From JAHEEL01 sp034660035 (lineage in GTDB: Bacteria > Actinomycetota > Acidimicrobiia > Spongiisociales > UBA5794): a stretch of DNA of 9,762 nt. The stretch lies in the NCBI GenBank assembly GCA_034660035.1, contig JAYEIJ010000135.1, positions 1 through 9,762 of the forward strand. The letters run 5' to 3'. A program made the position numbers and the translations under genes. Below the pieces are notes generated by a model. The model was not told where the DNA came from and did not search any database. It was given only the letters and a program-made list of their open reading frames with translations. Of this stretch, positions 1 through 6,192 are shown in pieces; the stretch's first letter is position 1, and each line of letters starts with the position of its first letter.

Positions 1-272
1 TATGGCCCCGGGACGAGAGCGAACGGCGGTATGCCCTGGAGCACGGCCTCGATCTCGATCAGGTGCTCACCACACGTGATCTCGTCGATTCGGACAACAC
101 GTTCTTCGCTGCAACCGGCGTGACCTCAGGTTCGCTCCTCAGGGGCATTCGCTTCTACGGCAACCGTGTCGAGACCCACTCGGTCGTGATGCGATCGCGC
201 TCGGGCACGATCCGCTTCATCGAGAGCATCCACCACATCGACTGGCTCGACAAGAAGAAGGCGATTGACTAG
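1..272 (+). CDS. glpX: Class II fructose-1,6-bisphosphatase, C-terminal part (5' end outside window)
   Basis: This is the last 89 residues of a GlpX-type fructose-1,6-bisphosphatase, read in the frame starting at base 3 and ending at a TAG. GlpX removes the 1-phosphate of fructose 1,6-bisphosphate in cytosolic gluconeogenesis. The visible tail carries the family's typical end: WPRDESERRYALE, then a region with LTTRDLV, FFAATGVTSGSLLRGIRF, and a final THSVVMRSRSGTIRFIE stretch, followed by a short charged tail ending DKKKAID. The metal-binding and catalytic core lies upstream of the window and cannot be checked. The gene is separated from the next operon by about 190 bases with a hairpin just after its stop, so it is probably a separate transcription unit. 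Recognition of the family is from conserved C-terminal sequence and is secure. Confidence 0.9.
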   Translation, partial: WPRDESERRYALEHGLDLDQVLTTRDLVDSDNTFFAATGVTSGSLLRGIRFYGNRVETHSVVMRSRSGTIRFIESIHHIDWLDKKKAID

Positions 273-287
273 CCCGACTTCGTCGGG
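273..287 (+). terminator. Short GC-rich hairpin just after glpX
   Basis: Directly after the glpX stop codon there is a perfect 6-bp inverted repeat, CCCGAC, TTC, GTCGGG. It sits where a transcription terminator would be expected, but it is short and is not followed by a run of T, so it is not a classical intrinsic terminator. It may be a weak terminator or a 3'-end stabiliser. Confidence 0.35.
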
Positions 288-355
288 AGTAGTAGTCAGT
301 AGTCCGTGTCTCGTGTCTTGCTTCCTGTGTCTTGCGTCTTGTGTCTTGCTACTCC
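286..355. repeat. Heptamer tandem repeat element bounded by 7-bp inverted repeats
   Basis: The core at 306-354 divides cleanly into seven consecutive heptamers: GTGTCTC, GTGTCTT, GCTTCCT, GTGTCTT, GCGTCTT, GTGTCTT, GCTACTC. The consensus is roughly GYGTCTT, and GTGTCTTGC recurs exactly every 14 bases at 313, 327 and 341. In front of it lies an AGTAGT-rich stretch (288-303). The whole is bracketed by GGAGTAG at 286-292 and its exact reverse complement CTACTCC at 349-355. Base composition is strongly skewed (pyrimidine plus G) and unlike the genes around it. No protein is supported here. It may be a dispersed intergenic repeat of this genome, but only one copy can be seen. Confidence 0.55.
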
Positions 356-357
356 AT

Positions 358-388
358 TTGACAACCTCCATGGCACTTTGGCTAGACT
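358..388 (+). promoter_or_regulatory. Candidate sigma-70-type promoter for the operon
   Basis: A perfect TTGACA lies at 358-363, and TAGACT (matching TAnnnT) lies at 383-388, giving a 19-base spacer, slightly longer than the usual 17. It is in the only sizeable gap before the TetR gene and on the right strand, so it is the best visible candidate to drive the downstream operon. The -10 match is moderate and the spacing is not ideal. Confidence 0.4.
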
Positions 389-391
389 TCG

Positions 392-418
392 AACTGAGAC
401 CTGATTCACCCGTCAGTT
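392..418. promoter_or_regulatory. Inverted repeat downstream of the promoter, possible TetR operator
   Basis: AACTGA at 392-397 and TCAGTT at 413-418 are exact reverse complements separated by 15 bases. The repeat starts a few bases after the candidate -10 box, a position where a bound repressor would block transcription, and lies just ahead of a TetR-family gene. TetR regulators commonly bind such palindromes in their own promoter. The arms are short and the match could be chance, so this is an inference. Confidence 0.3.
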
Positions 419-466
419 TTGGGGTTCGGCCCCATACCACGAGGGAGTTCGCTGATCGCTGTACCG

Positions 467-1060
467 GTGACGGAGAAGGGGCGAGCAACCCGGCAGGCAT
501 TGCTCGACGCCGCCGAAGAGGTCTTCGGTGAGTGCAGCTACGACCGGGCGTCGATCTCGGAGATCACCCGGCGGGCTGGCGTTGCGCAGGGCACGTTCTA
601 CGTCTACTTCCCCGACAAGCGCGCAGCGTTCGTTCAGTTGGTGAGAGACCTCAATCGCGGGCTTCGTCGCCACATCGCCATGGCGGTTGACGGTATCGAC
701 GACCGTCTCGAGATGGAACGGACCGGGCTTCGGGCCTTCTTCGACTTCACAGCCAGCCACCGGGCGCTCTACAAAGTCGTGAGAGAGGCCGAATTCGTCG
801 ATGAGGACATCTACCGCTGGCACTACCGGACACTCGCGCTGGCGTATGCCCGCGGACTCGAGGCGGCAATCCGTGCCGGTCAGATCGAAAGCGACGTGGA
901 CCCGGACACTCTCGCGTGGATCCTCATGGGCATCAGCGAGCTTCTCGGCAGCCGGTGGGTGATTCTCGAACATCGCGAACCGCCCGATGAGGTGCTCGAC
1001 GAGGTGATGTCGTTCATCGGTCGCGGATTCGGCCACTGCACTCCGAGGGAGACGACATGA
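467..1060 (+). CDS. TetR/AcrR-family transcriptional regulator
   Basis: From the GTG at 467 this encodes a 197-residue protein, a normal TetR length. Residues about 5-58 form the DNA-binding domain: an opening helix (GRATRQALLDAAEEVFGE), then the helix-turn-helix with ISEITRRAGVAQGTFYVYFPDK, which is the family's most conserved segment. The rest is an all-helical ligand-binding and dimerisation domain with no recognisable ligand signature. The start is uncertain: a TTG at 419 and a CTG at 452 (just after a GAGGGAG sequence at 441-447) are in frame upstream. GTG 467 gives the usual short lead into helix 1 but has that purine-rich site about 20 bases away, so a leaderless or alternative start is possible. 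The stop overlaps the next start by 4 bases, so the regulator is probably co-transcribed with and controls the genes it heads. The inducer may be the imported acid or its CoA ester (inference). Confidence 0.9.
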   Translation: MTEKGRATRQALLDAAEEVFGECSYDRASISEITRRAGVAQGTFYVYFPDKRAAFVQLVRDLNRGLRRHIAMAVDGIDDRLEMERTGLRAFFDFTASHRALYKVVREAEFVDEDIYRWHYRTLALAYARGLEAAIRAGQIESDVDPDTLAWILMGISELLGSRWVILEHREPPDEVLDEVMSFIGRGFGHCTPRETT

Positions 1061-2094
1061 CGACCATGGGAATCGTCTCGACGGCCACGTACTTCCCGGA
1101 TACCTTCGTGACCGCCCAGGAGATCGCAGATCAGAGCGGGCTACCCGAATGGGTCGTTCGCGAGAAGCTCGGTATCGAGCGCAAGTTCGTGGCCGACCCG
1201 AATGTGCACCCGAACGAGATGGCCGCCCACGCTGCGCGAGAAGCGATCGCGAAAGCCGGCATCGACCCGCTCGACATCGACGTCGTCCTGTGTACGACCG
1301 AAGAGTGGCGCGAGTATCTGCTTTGGACGACGGCTATCGACCTCGCTCACGAGATCGGTGCGGAGAACGCCTGGGGCATCGACATCCACACGCGGTGCGC
1401 TACCACGATCGCTGCGATGAAGCTGGCCAGGAGCCTGATGGCAGACGACCCCTCGATCGACACGATCCTCATCGGCGGCGGCTACGTCATCTCCCACTTC
1501 ATCGACCTGACCGACGTCAACACTTCGTTCCTGTTCAACATCGGCGCCGGGGCCGGGGCGATGATCGTGAAACGGGACTGGCTCGAGAACCAGGTTCTCG
1601 GCATGCACATCATCACCGACGGTTCGATGAGCCGCCATGTCATCGTCCCCTCCAGCGGCACCGTCCAGCATCCGACCGATGCCGCAGTTGGTGACGGCGG
1701 ATTCAAGTTCCGGCTGGTCGAACCAGAGGCTATGAAGGCCCGCCTGGGCGAAGTCTCTATCAAGAACTGGCTCACGTGCGTGGACACGGCACTCGCCAAG
1801 TCCGCCACCAAGAGCGATGGCACGTCCTATGCCCGGGAGGACATCGACTTCTTCAACATGTCCCTCGTCAAGCCGTCTGCATATCAGGAGATGCTCGGAC
1901 ACCTGGGGCTCACTGAGGATCAGGGCGTCTACATGTCGAGCATCGGTCACATCGGGGAACAGGACGCCATCATCAACATCGAGGCCGGTGAGGAGCAGGG
2001 TCGCTTGAAACCCGGTGACACGATGGCGATCATCGCTGCAGGCATCGGGTACGTCTGGGCTGCCGCCATCGTCCAGTGGGGTGCTCCGAAGTGA
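1057..2094 (+). CDS. KAS III / thiolase-like acyltransferase with altered catalytic residues
   Basis: This 345-residue protein has the length and fold pattern of the FabH/KAS III and HMG-CoA synthase branch of the thiolase superfamily. Visible landmarks are an N-terminal GIVSTATYFP, EWVVREKLGIERKF (the family's E..I..RTGI-like segment), HTRCATTIAAMKLA with the probable nucleophile Cys114, FNIGAGAGAMIV at about 160-171, and a C-terminal GRLKPGDTMAIIAAGIGYVWAAA. By hand alignment to E. coli FabH, the catalytic His of the HQAN motif falls at Ser269 (FNMSLVKPS) and the catalytic Asn of GNTSAAS falls at His298 (GHIGEQD). A normal decarboxylating Cys-His-Asn triad is therefore absent. The family joins or transfers acyl groups from CoA or ACP thioesters via an acyl-Cys; which reaction occurs here is unknown. 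It starts at an ATG overlapping the regulator's stop, and its own stop overlaps the ligase start. Confidence 0.82.
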   Translation: MTTMGIVSTATYFPDTFVTAQEIADQSGLPEWVVREKLGIERKFVADPNVHPNEMAAHAAREAIAKAGIDPLDIDVVLCTTEEWREYLLWTTAIDLAHEIGAENAWGIDIHTRCATTIAAMKLARSLMADDPSIDTILIGGGYVISHFIDLTDVNTSFLFNIGAGAGAMIVKRDWLENQVLGMHIITDGSMSRHVIVPSSGTVQHPTDAAVGDGGFKFRLVEPEAMKARLGEVSIKNWLTCVDTALAKSATKSDGTSYAREDIDFFNMSLVKPSAYQEMLGHLGLTEDQGVYMSSIGHIGEQDAIINIEAGEEQGRLKPGDTMAIIAAGIGYVWAAAIVQWGAPK

Positions 2095-3620
2095 CGCAAC
2101 CGTCCCACTTCGTAACCGACTGGCTCGACAAGCGTGCCAAGCTCACACCCGACCGTGTCGCGGTCATCGACTACGCCACAGGTTCCGAAACGACGTTCGC
2201 GGAGTGGAACGCGCGGGCGAATCGTACGGCGAACTACCTCCGCAGCCTGGGCGTCGGCAAGGGAGACCGCGTCGCCGTCTACGCGTCGAACCGATGCGAG
2301 TACATGGACCTGTTCTGGGCGGCCCCGAAGATCGGCGCGATGCTTCAGAATCTCAACTGGCGACTCACCGTCCACGAACTGCGCGGCATCATCGCCGGCG
2401 GCGAACCGAAGGTCTTGATCTACAGCGAGGACTGGCGCGCGCAGGTCGAGGAGCTGAAGCCGTCATTCACGACGATCGACCACATCGTCGCCATGACGAA
2501 CCCCGGGCCGGGCGAGCGGGACATGGCAGAACGCGAGCCGATGAGCGCCTTACTCACCGACATCCCGGAACTCACGCTCGATGATCCGTGGGGCATCTAC
2601 TACACGGGCGGAACGACCGGGCTCCCCAAGGGTGCGGTCGTCACGCATGGGAACGTCACGTGGAACAGCGTGAACACGATCACATCTTGGGGCATCACCG
2701 GGGACCACAAGGCGGCGCTCCAACTCCCGTTCTTCCACATCGGCGGCCCGAACATCTTCATGGTCCCTCTCGTCCACACCGGTGGTACCACGATCCTGTG
2801 TGAAGGCTTCGACCCCGACGACACCTTCGACCTCGTCGAGCACTCCGGCATCACGCACTACGTTGCCGTACCGACGATGTTCCAGATGCTCCAGGAGCAT
2901 CCTCGCTGGGACGGAGCCGACTTCTCGCGGCTCGAGCTCGTCATCAGCGGGGGAGCACCGTGTCCACTCCCGATCATGCAGAGATTCTGGGACCGGGGCA
3001 TCGACTTCAAGATGGGGTACGGGCTCACCGAGGCGTCAGGCAACAACTTCTGGCTCCCACCTGAGATGGTGCAGCAGAAGATCGGATCCGTCGGCTATCC
3101 GATCTTCCACATCGACATGAGGACGGTTCGCGAGGACGGCACCGAGTGCGATACCGGCGAGGGAGGCGAGCTCCTCATCCGTGGCCCGCACGTCATCGCC
3201 GGCTACTGGAGGGATCCCGAGGCGACGGTCGAGGCGATCCGCGACGGCTGGCTCCACACCGGCGATGTCGCCATTCGCGACGAGGACGGATGCTTCTCGA
3301 TTCTCGGACGATCGAAGGAAATGTTCATCAGCGGCGGCGAGAACGTGTATCCGGCTGAGATCGAGTCCGTGCTCTCTGCTCATCCTGCGATCAGGGAAGC
3401 CGCAGTCGTGGGTGTTCCCCATGAAACCTGGGGCGAGGTGGGCAGAGCTTTCGCCGTTGTCACAGACGACTACGACGAAGACGATGTCCGGTCGTTCCTC
3501 GGCGAGCGTCTCGCCCGCTACAAGATGCCTCGAACCGTCGTGGTGCTCGACGCGCTCCCACTGACGGCGATCGGGAAGATCGACAAGAAGCTACTCGCGT
3601 CGGAGGAGGCCCCATCATGA
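2091..3620 (+). CDS. ANL-superfamily acyl-CoA synthetase (AMP-forming carboxylate-CoA ligase)
   Basis: This is a 509-residue cytosolic adenylate-forming enzyme. It activates a carboxylic acid with ATP to an acyl-adenylate and then to an acyl-CoA. All core motifs are intact: the phosphate-binding loop TGGTTGLPKG at about 172-181, PFFHIGG at 213-219, GYGLTE at 309-314, DGWLHTGD at about 385-392, the hinge region LGRSKEMFISGGENVYPAEIE at about 405-425, and the C-terminal catalytic lysine in LTAIGKIDKK (Lys496). The arrangement matches FadD/FadD3-like or medium-chain and aromatic acid ligases; the substrate pocket cannot be read reliably. The GTG at 2091 is preferred because it gives a GTGA overlap with the preceding stop, although another in-frame GTG lies at 2076. 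Lying between a thiolase-like enzyme and a hydrolase and upstream of an importer, it probably traps or activates the imported acid (inference). Confidence 0.92.
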   Translation: MTQPSHFVTDWLDKRAKLTPDRVAVIDYATGSETTFAEWNARANRTANYLRSLGVGKGDRVAVYASNRCEYMDLFWAAPKIGAMLQNLNWRLTVHELRGIIAGGEPKVLIYSEDWRAQVEELKPSFTTIDHIVAMTNPGPGERDMAEREPMSALLTDIPELTLDDPWGIYYTGGTTGLPKGAVVTHGNVTWNSVNTITSWGITGDHKAALQLPFFHIGGPNIFMVPLVHTGGTTILCEGFDPDDTFDLVEHSGITHYVAVPTMFQMLQEHPRWDGADFSRLELVISGGAPCPLPIMQRFWDRGIDFKMGYGLTEASGNNFWLPPEMVQQKIGSVGYPIFHIDMRTVREDGTECDTGEGGELLIRGPHVIAGYWRDPEATVEAIRDGWLHTGDVAIRDEDGCFSILGRSKEMFISGGENVYPAEIESVLSAHPAIREAAVVGVPHETWGEVGRAFAVVTDDYDEDDVRSFLGERLARYKMPRTVVVLDALPLTAIGKIDKKLLASEEAPS

Positions 3621-4705
3621 GTGTCCCAACGCTCCCCGGTATCACCGCAAAGATGGTGACGACCGGCCGCCTGACGACCAGGGTTCTGTTCTCGGGACCT
3701 GAGGATGGCATCCCCATCCTGTTGATCCACGGGAACTTCTCATCCGCCACGTGGTGGGAAGAGACGATGCTCCAACTGCCGCCGCAGTACCGGGCTATCG
3801 CACCGGACCAACGGAGCTTTGGCGGCGCCGACCCCGACGTGCACGTCGATGCGACGAAGGGCATGGGAGAGTTCGTCGACGACGCGATCGCGCTGGTCGA
3901 CCAGCTTGGATACGACAAGGTGCATCTCGTCGGGAACTCCCTCGGCGGCCTCGTCGCCTGGTGGATGATGGCGGACCACCCCGACAGCCTCATCTCGGTC
4001 ACTCTCGCGGGACCCGGGTCGCCGTATGGATTCGGCGGCACGAAAGACGCCCGCGGCACACCCACGACCGACGACTTCGCGGGCTCCGGCGGCGGACTCG
4101 TCAACCCGGAGTTCGTCAAGCTCCTGGAGGCCGGGGATCGATCGACGGACTCGCCGTTCAGCCCCCGCCACGTCCTCCGGCTCCTCGTGTGGGGTCCCCC
4201 GTTCATCCCTGAACGTGAGGATGCGCTCGTCGAGGCCACGTTCGAGGCCCAGCTCGGTGACTACGGACTGCCAGGGGACAAGGCCCTGTCTCCGAATTGG
4301 CCGTACGTCTCGCCGGGGAAGTGGGGACCGTCGAACGCGATGTCGCCGAAGTACATCGGCAACCTCGTTGAGCGCCTCGCCAACGCCGAGCCGAAAGTCC
4401 CCGTGATCTGGATCTACGGAGCAGACGACGTGGCGGTGTCGAACAGCGCCGCTTCGGATCCGGGCACGTGGGGCCCAACCGGGATTCTGCCCGGATTCCC
4501 CGGTACCGACGAGTACCCAAATCAGCCGATGATGGACCAGATCCGAACCGTGCTCGACGACTACGCAGCACGGGGCGGGACGTACAAGGAGGTCGCCATC
4601 GAGGGATCCGGGCACGTCCCGTTCTTCTCTCACCCCGACGAGTTCAACAGCGCGTTCCACGCGTACCTCGAGCAAGTAGACGGACAAGCAGGAGGAAAAC
4701 AATGA
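3617..4705 (+). CDS. Alpha/beta hydrolase with Ser nucleophile and large cap
   Basis: This 362-residue protein has the complete alpha/beta-hydrolase layout: oxyanion segment LLIHGNFSSATWWEE (HGN at 38-40), APDQRSFGGAD, nucleophile elbow VGNSLGG with Ser108, acid residue Asp270 or Asp271 in WIYGADD, and catalytic His333 in EGSGHVPFF. It is longer than the common 270-290 residues because of a cap of roughly 130 residues between strands 6 and 7, opening with LAGPGSPYGFGGTKD and continuing with DFAGSGGGLVNPEF and SPNWPYVSPGKWG. No signal peptide is seen, so it should be cytosolic. The family includes esterases, lactonases, thioesterases and C-C bond hydrolases; the elbow GNSLGG resembles that of meta-cleavage-product hydrolases, but this does not fix the substrate. 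From memory, this cap pattern recurs in a poorly characterised bacterial hydrolase family. Both ends overlap neighbours by 4 bases. Confidence 0.88.
   Translation: MSVPTLPGITAKMVTTGRLTTRVLFSGPEDGIPILLIHGNFSSATWWEETMLQLPPQYRAIAPDQRSFGGADPDVHVDATKGMGEFVDDAIALVDQLGYDKVHLVGNSLGGLVAWWMMADHPDSLISVTLAGPGSPYGFGGTKDARGTPTTDDFAGSGGGLVNPEFVKLLEAGDRSTDSPFSPRHVLRLLVWGPPFIPEREDALVEATFEAQLGDYGLPGDKALSPNWPYVSPGKWGPSNAMSPKYIGNLVERLANAEPKVPVIWIYGADDVAVSNSAASDPGTWGPTGILPGFPGTDEYPNQPMMDQIRTVLDDYAARGGTYKEVAIEGSGHVPFFSHPDEFNSAFHAYLEQVDGQAGGKQ
4691..4695 (+). promoter_or_regulatory. Strong ribosome binding site fixing the binding-protein start
   Basis: GGAGG lies 6 bases before the ATG at 4702, inside the end of the hydrolase gene. 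It is one of the best Shine-Dalgarno matches in the operon. It fixes the start at 4702, although the frame is open back to 4468. Confidence 0.75.
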
Positions 4706-6120
4706 CAACACGAGCCATACGGCTCCTGATGCTGGTCCTGGCGTTCGCGCTCGTCGCGGCTGCGTGCAGCAGCGGTGACGACAGCGGAGACACGACAACG
4801 ACCGCAGCAGCGGCAGAGACGACCACGACCGCAGCAGCGGCAGAGACGACCACGACCGCAACGGCAGCGGAGACGACGACCACTGCGGCGGCGGAGACGA
4901 CCACGACAGCGGGAGCCGGCGTCGCATGTGACGAGCCGGTGAAGGTTGGCGTCATCACCGACCAGACCGGAGCGCTCGCCATATACGGAGCGCACATCCT
5001 TCGCTCCTTCCCGTTTGGGATGGAGTACGGGACCGGCGCCGCCGGCACCGGTGATACGGCATCCGGACAGACCTTCATGCTCGACGGATGTGAGATTGAG
5101 GTCATCTACGGCGACGACACGTCGGACGCCGAAGTGACGGCAACGGTTGCACGCGAGTTCATCGAGGTCGAGGGTGTTGACATCCTTGTCGGCTCCGTGT
5201 CCTCAGGCGTCACCGCTTCCATCCAGCAACTCGCACTCGACAATGACGTGATCCACATCGCAGCACCTGCCGCCGCGAACGACCTGACGGGAATCGGATT
5301 CAATCCCAACTCGTTCCGTACCAGCCGCAACAACTACCAGGACGCAGTGGCGATCTGTGAGTACCTGCCAACGCAGTACTCGACATTCGCTCAGATCGCT
5401 CCTGACTACGCGTTCGGTCACGGCGGCGCAGCTGCGTACCGGGATGCGTGCACGCTCAACGGCGGCACGTTCGTCATCGACGACATCTTCGCTCCATTCG
5501 ACACGACGGACTTCACGCCGTACATGGAACAGATCCTTGACTCCGGCGCGGAGGCATGGATGGTTACGTGGGCCGGTGGAGGCTTCATCAACATGATGGA
5601 TGCCGCCGTCGCCGTCGGCGTCACTGAAGAGATGGACATGGGTGCGCCATTCGTCGACAACGTTGCCCTGGCGCCGTTCTTCGCGAACGCGGTCGGTTCC
5701 ACCGGTTCGATCCTGTACCACTACACGCAGCCCGACAACCCGGTCAACGACTGGTTGATCGAGAAGACCAACGCACTCGCTACTCCCGTCAACCCGGACC
5801 TCTTCGATGCGGACGCGTTCAACGCGGCGCTCCTTATCACCGAGGCGCTCAAGGTGACCGGTGGTGACGCGAGCGCCGACGCGCTGCGCGACGCCATGGA
5901 GGGAATCTCGTTCGAGGGCCCGAAGGGCCTCATCGAGATCCGTGCGGAGGATCACGTTGCGATCCAGGACATGTACGTCGTGACACTGCTCAACATCGAT
6001 GACGCCAACCAGGAGTTCTTCGAGGCGGTCAAGACGGTGCGTCCCGATGTACCGTGCCTCCTCGTAGATGAGTACCTCGATCGCTGTGGGGATCTCCCCA
6101 TCGGAAGCCTCAGCGGCTGA
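4702..6120 (+). CDS. HAAT-family ABC solute-binding lipoprotein (LivJ/LivK-like, Peripla_BP_6 type)
   Basis: This 472-residue extracytoplasmic lipoprotein would capture the substrate and deliver it to the LivHMGF-type permease. It begins with a lipoprotein signal peptide: basic MTTRAIR, a hydrophobic core, and lipobox VAAAC with the lipidated Cys22. A flexible tether at about 31-70 is built from repeated TTTTAAAAE units. The type I periplasmic-binding fold starts at VKVGVITDQTGALAIYGA and continues with EVIYGDDTSD, VDILVGSVSSGVTASIQQLA, SFRTSRNNYQDA, DYAFGHGG and FAPFDTTDFTPYMEQI, all typical of COG0683. Six cysteines after Cys22 (76, 130, 219, 250, 452, 462) could form disulfides. In hand alignment with LivJ, the ligand-binding Glu near residue 226 corresponds to a glycine in WAGGGFINMM, so a classical branched-chain amino acid may not be the ligand. 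Related proteins also bind aromatic acids, urea and amides. Confidence 0.9.
   Translation: MTTRAIRLLMLVLAFALVAAACSSGDDSGDTTTTAAAAETTTTAAAAETTTTATAAETTTTAAAETTTTAGAGVACDEPVKVGVITDQTGALAIYGAHILRSFPFGMEYGTGAAGTGDTASGQTFMLDGCEIEVIYGDDTSDAEVTATVAREFIEVEGVDILVGSVSSGVTASIQQLALDNDVIHIAAPAAANDLTGIGFNPNSFRTSRNNYQDAVAICEYLPTQYSTFAQIAPDYAFGHGGAAAYRDACTLNGGTFVIDDIFAPFDTTDFTPYMEQILDSGAEAWMVTWAGGGFINMMDAAVAVGVTEEMDMGAPFVDNVALAPFFANAVGSTGSILYHYTQPDNPVNDWLIEKTNALATPVNPDLFDADAFNAALLITEALKVTGGDASADALRDAMEGISFEGPKGLIEIRAEDHVAIQDMYVVTLLNIDDANQEFFEAVKTVRPDVPCLLVDEYLDRCGDLPIGSLSG
4792..4908 (+). repeat. 27-base in-frame tandem repeat encoding the Thr/Ala lipoprotein tether
   Basis: Three 27-base units (4792-4818, 4819-4845, 4846-4872), one 24-base unit (4873-4896) and a partial unit (to 4908) encode TTTTAAAAE, TTTTAAAAE, TTTTATAAE, TTTTAAAE and TTTT. 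Units 1 and 2 differ by one base, while later units have diverged, so duplication appears recent at the 5' end. All lengths are multiples of 3, so gain or loss of a unit would only change tether length. Confidence 0.85.
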
Positions 6121-6133
6121 CCTGCAAGTATGT

Positions 6134-6162
6134 GTGGGCCGGGGATCTACTCCCCGGCCCAC
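6134..6162 (+). terminator. Perfect 12-bp intercistronic hairpin between binding protein and livG
   Basis: GTGGGCCGGGGA at 6134-6145 and TCCCCGGCCCAC at 6151-6162 are exact reverse complements with a 5-base loop TCTAC. It begins 14 bases after the binding-protein stop and sits in the only real gap of the operon. No T-run follows, so full intrinsic termination is unlikely. It is better read as a partial terminator or a 3' barrier protecting the upstream mRNA, giving more binding protein than transporter core. Hairpins at the matching point of other importer operons, such as after malE, act this way. Confidence 0.65.
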
Positions 6163-6192
6163 CGCTCACTCAATCCCCGAGGGGTAGCCGTG

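Noticed and set aside
306..354. CRISPR array
   Set aside because: The units are only 7 or 14 bases with no unique spacers of 25-40 bases, and no cas genes are nearby.
265..531. Open frame of 88 codons across the intergenic region
   Set aside because: Its Cys/Leu/Ser run is simply the translated heptamer repeat, and it overlaps the TetR gene in another frame.
1141..1950. 269-codon open frame on the minus strand opposite the KAS III-like gene
   Set aside because: Composition rich in Asp, Val, Arg and His without motifs; the + strand frame has clear family motifs and operon overlaps.
4468..4701. Extension of the binding-protein frame upstream of 4702
   Set aside because: The extension lies inside the hydrolase gene and would bury the signal peptide and lipobox; GGAGG before ATG 4702 fixes the start.
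1057..4705. A true OleABC(D) olefin or beta-lactone pathway
   Set aside because: No OleD-like reductase, a Ser rather than Asp nucleophile in the hydrolase, and no OleA-type His/Asn in the thiolase-like enzyme.
3740..4927. 395-codon open frame on the minus strand opposite the hydrolase and lipoprotein genes
   Set aside because: Low-complexity Arg/Ser/Leu translation with no domain. It mirrors the tandem repeat and the strong + strand hydrolase, so it is a high-GC shadow.
6130..6192. Upstream in-frame start for the LivG-like gene
   Set aside because: It would encode the 12-bp hairpin and add residues with no counterpart in LivG; the start at 6193 has a good ribosome binding site.
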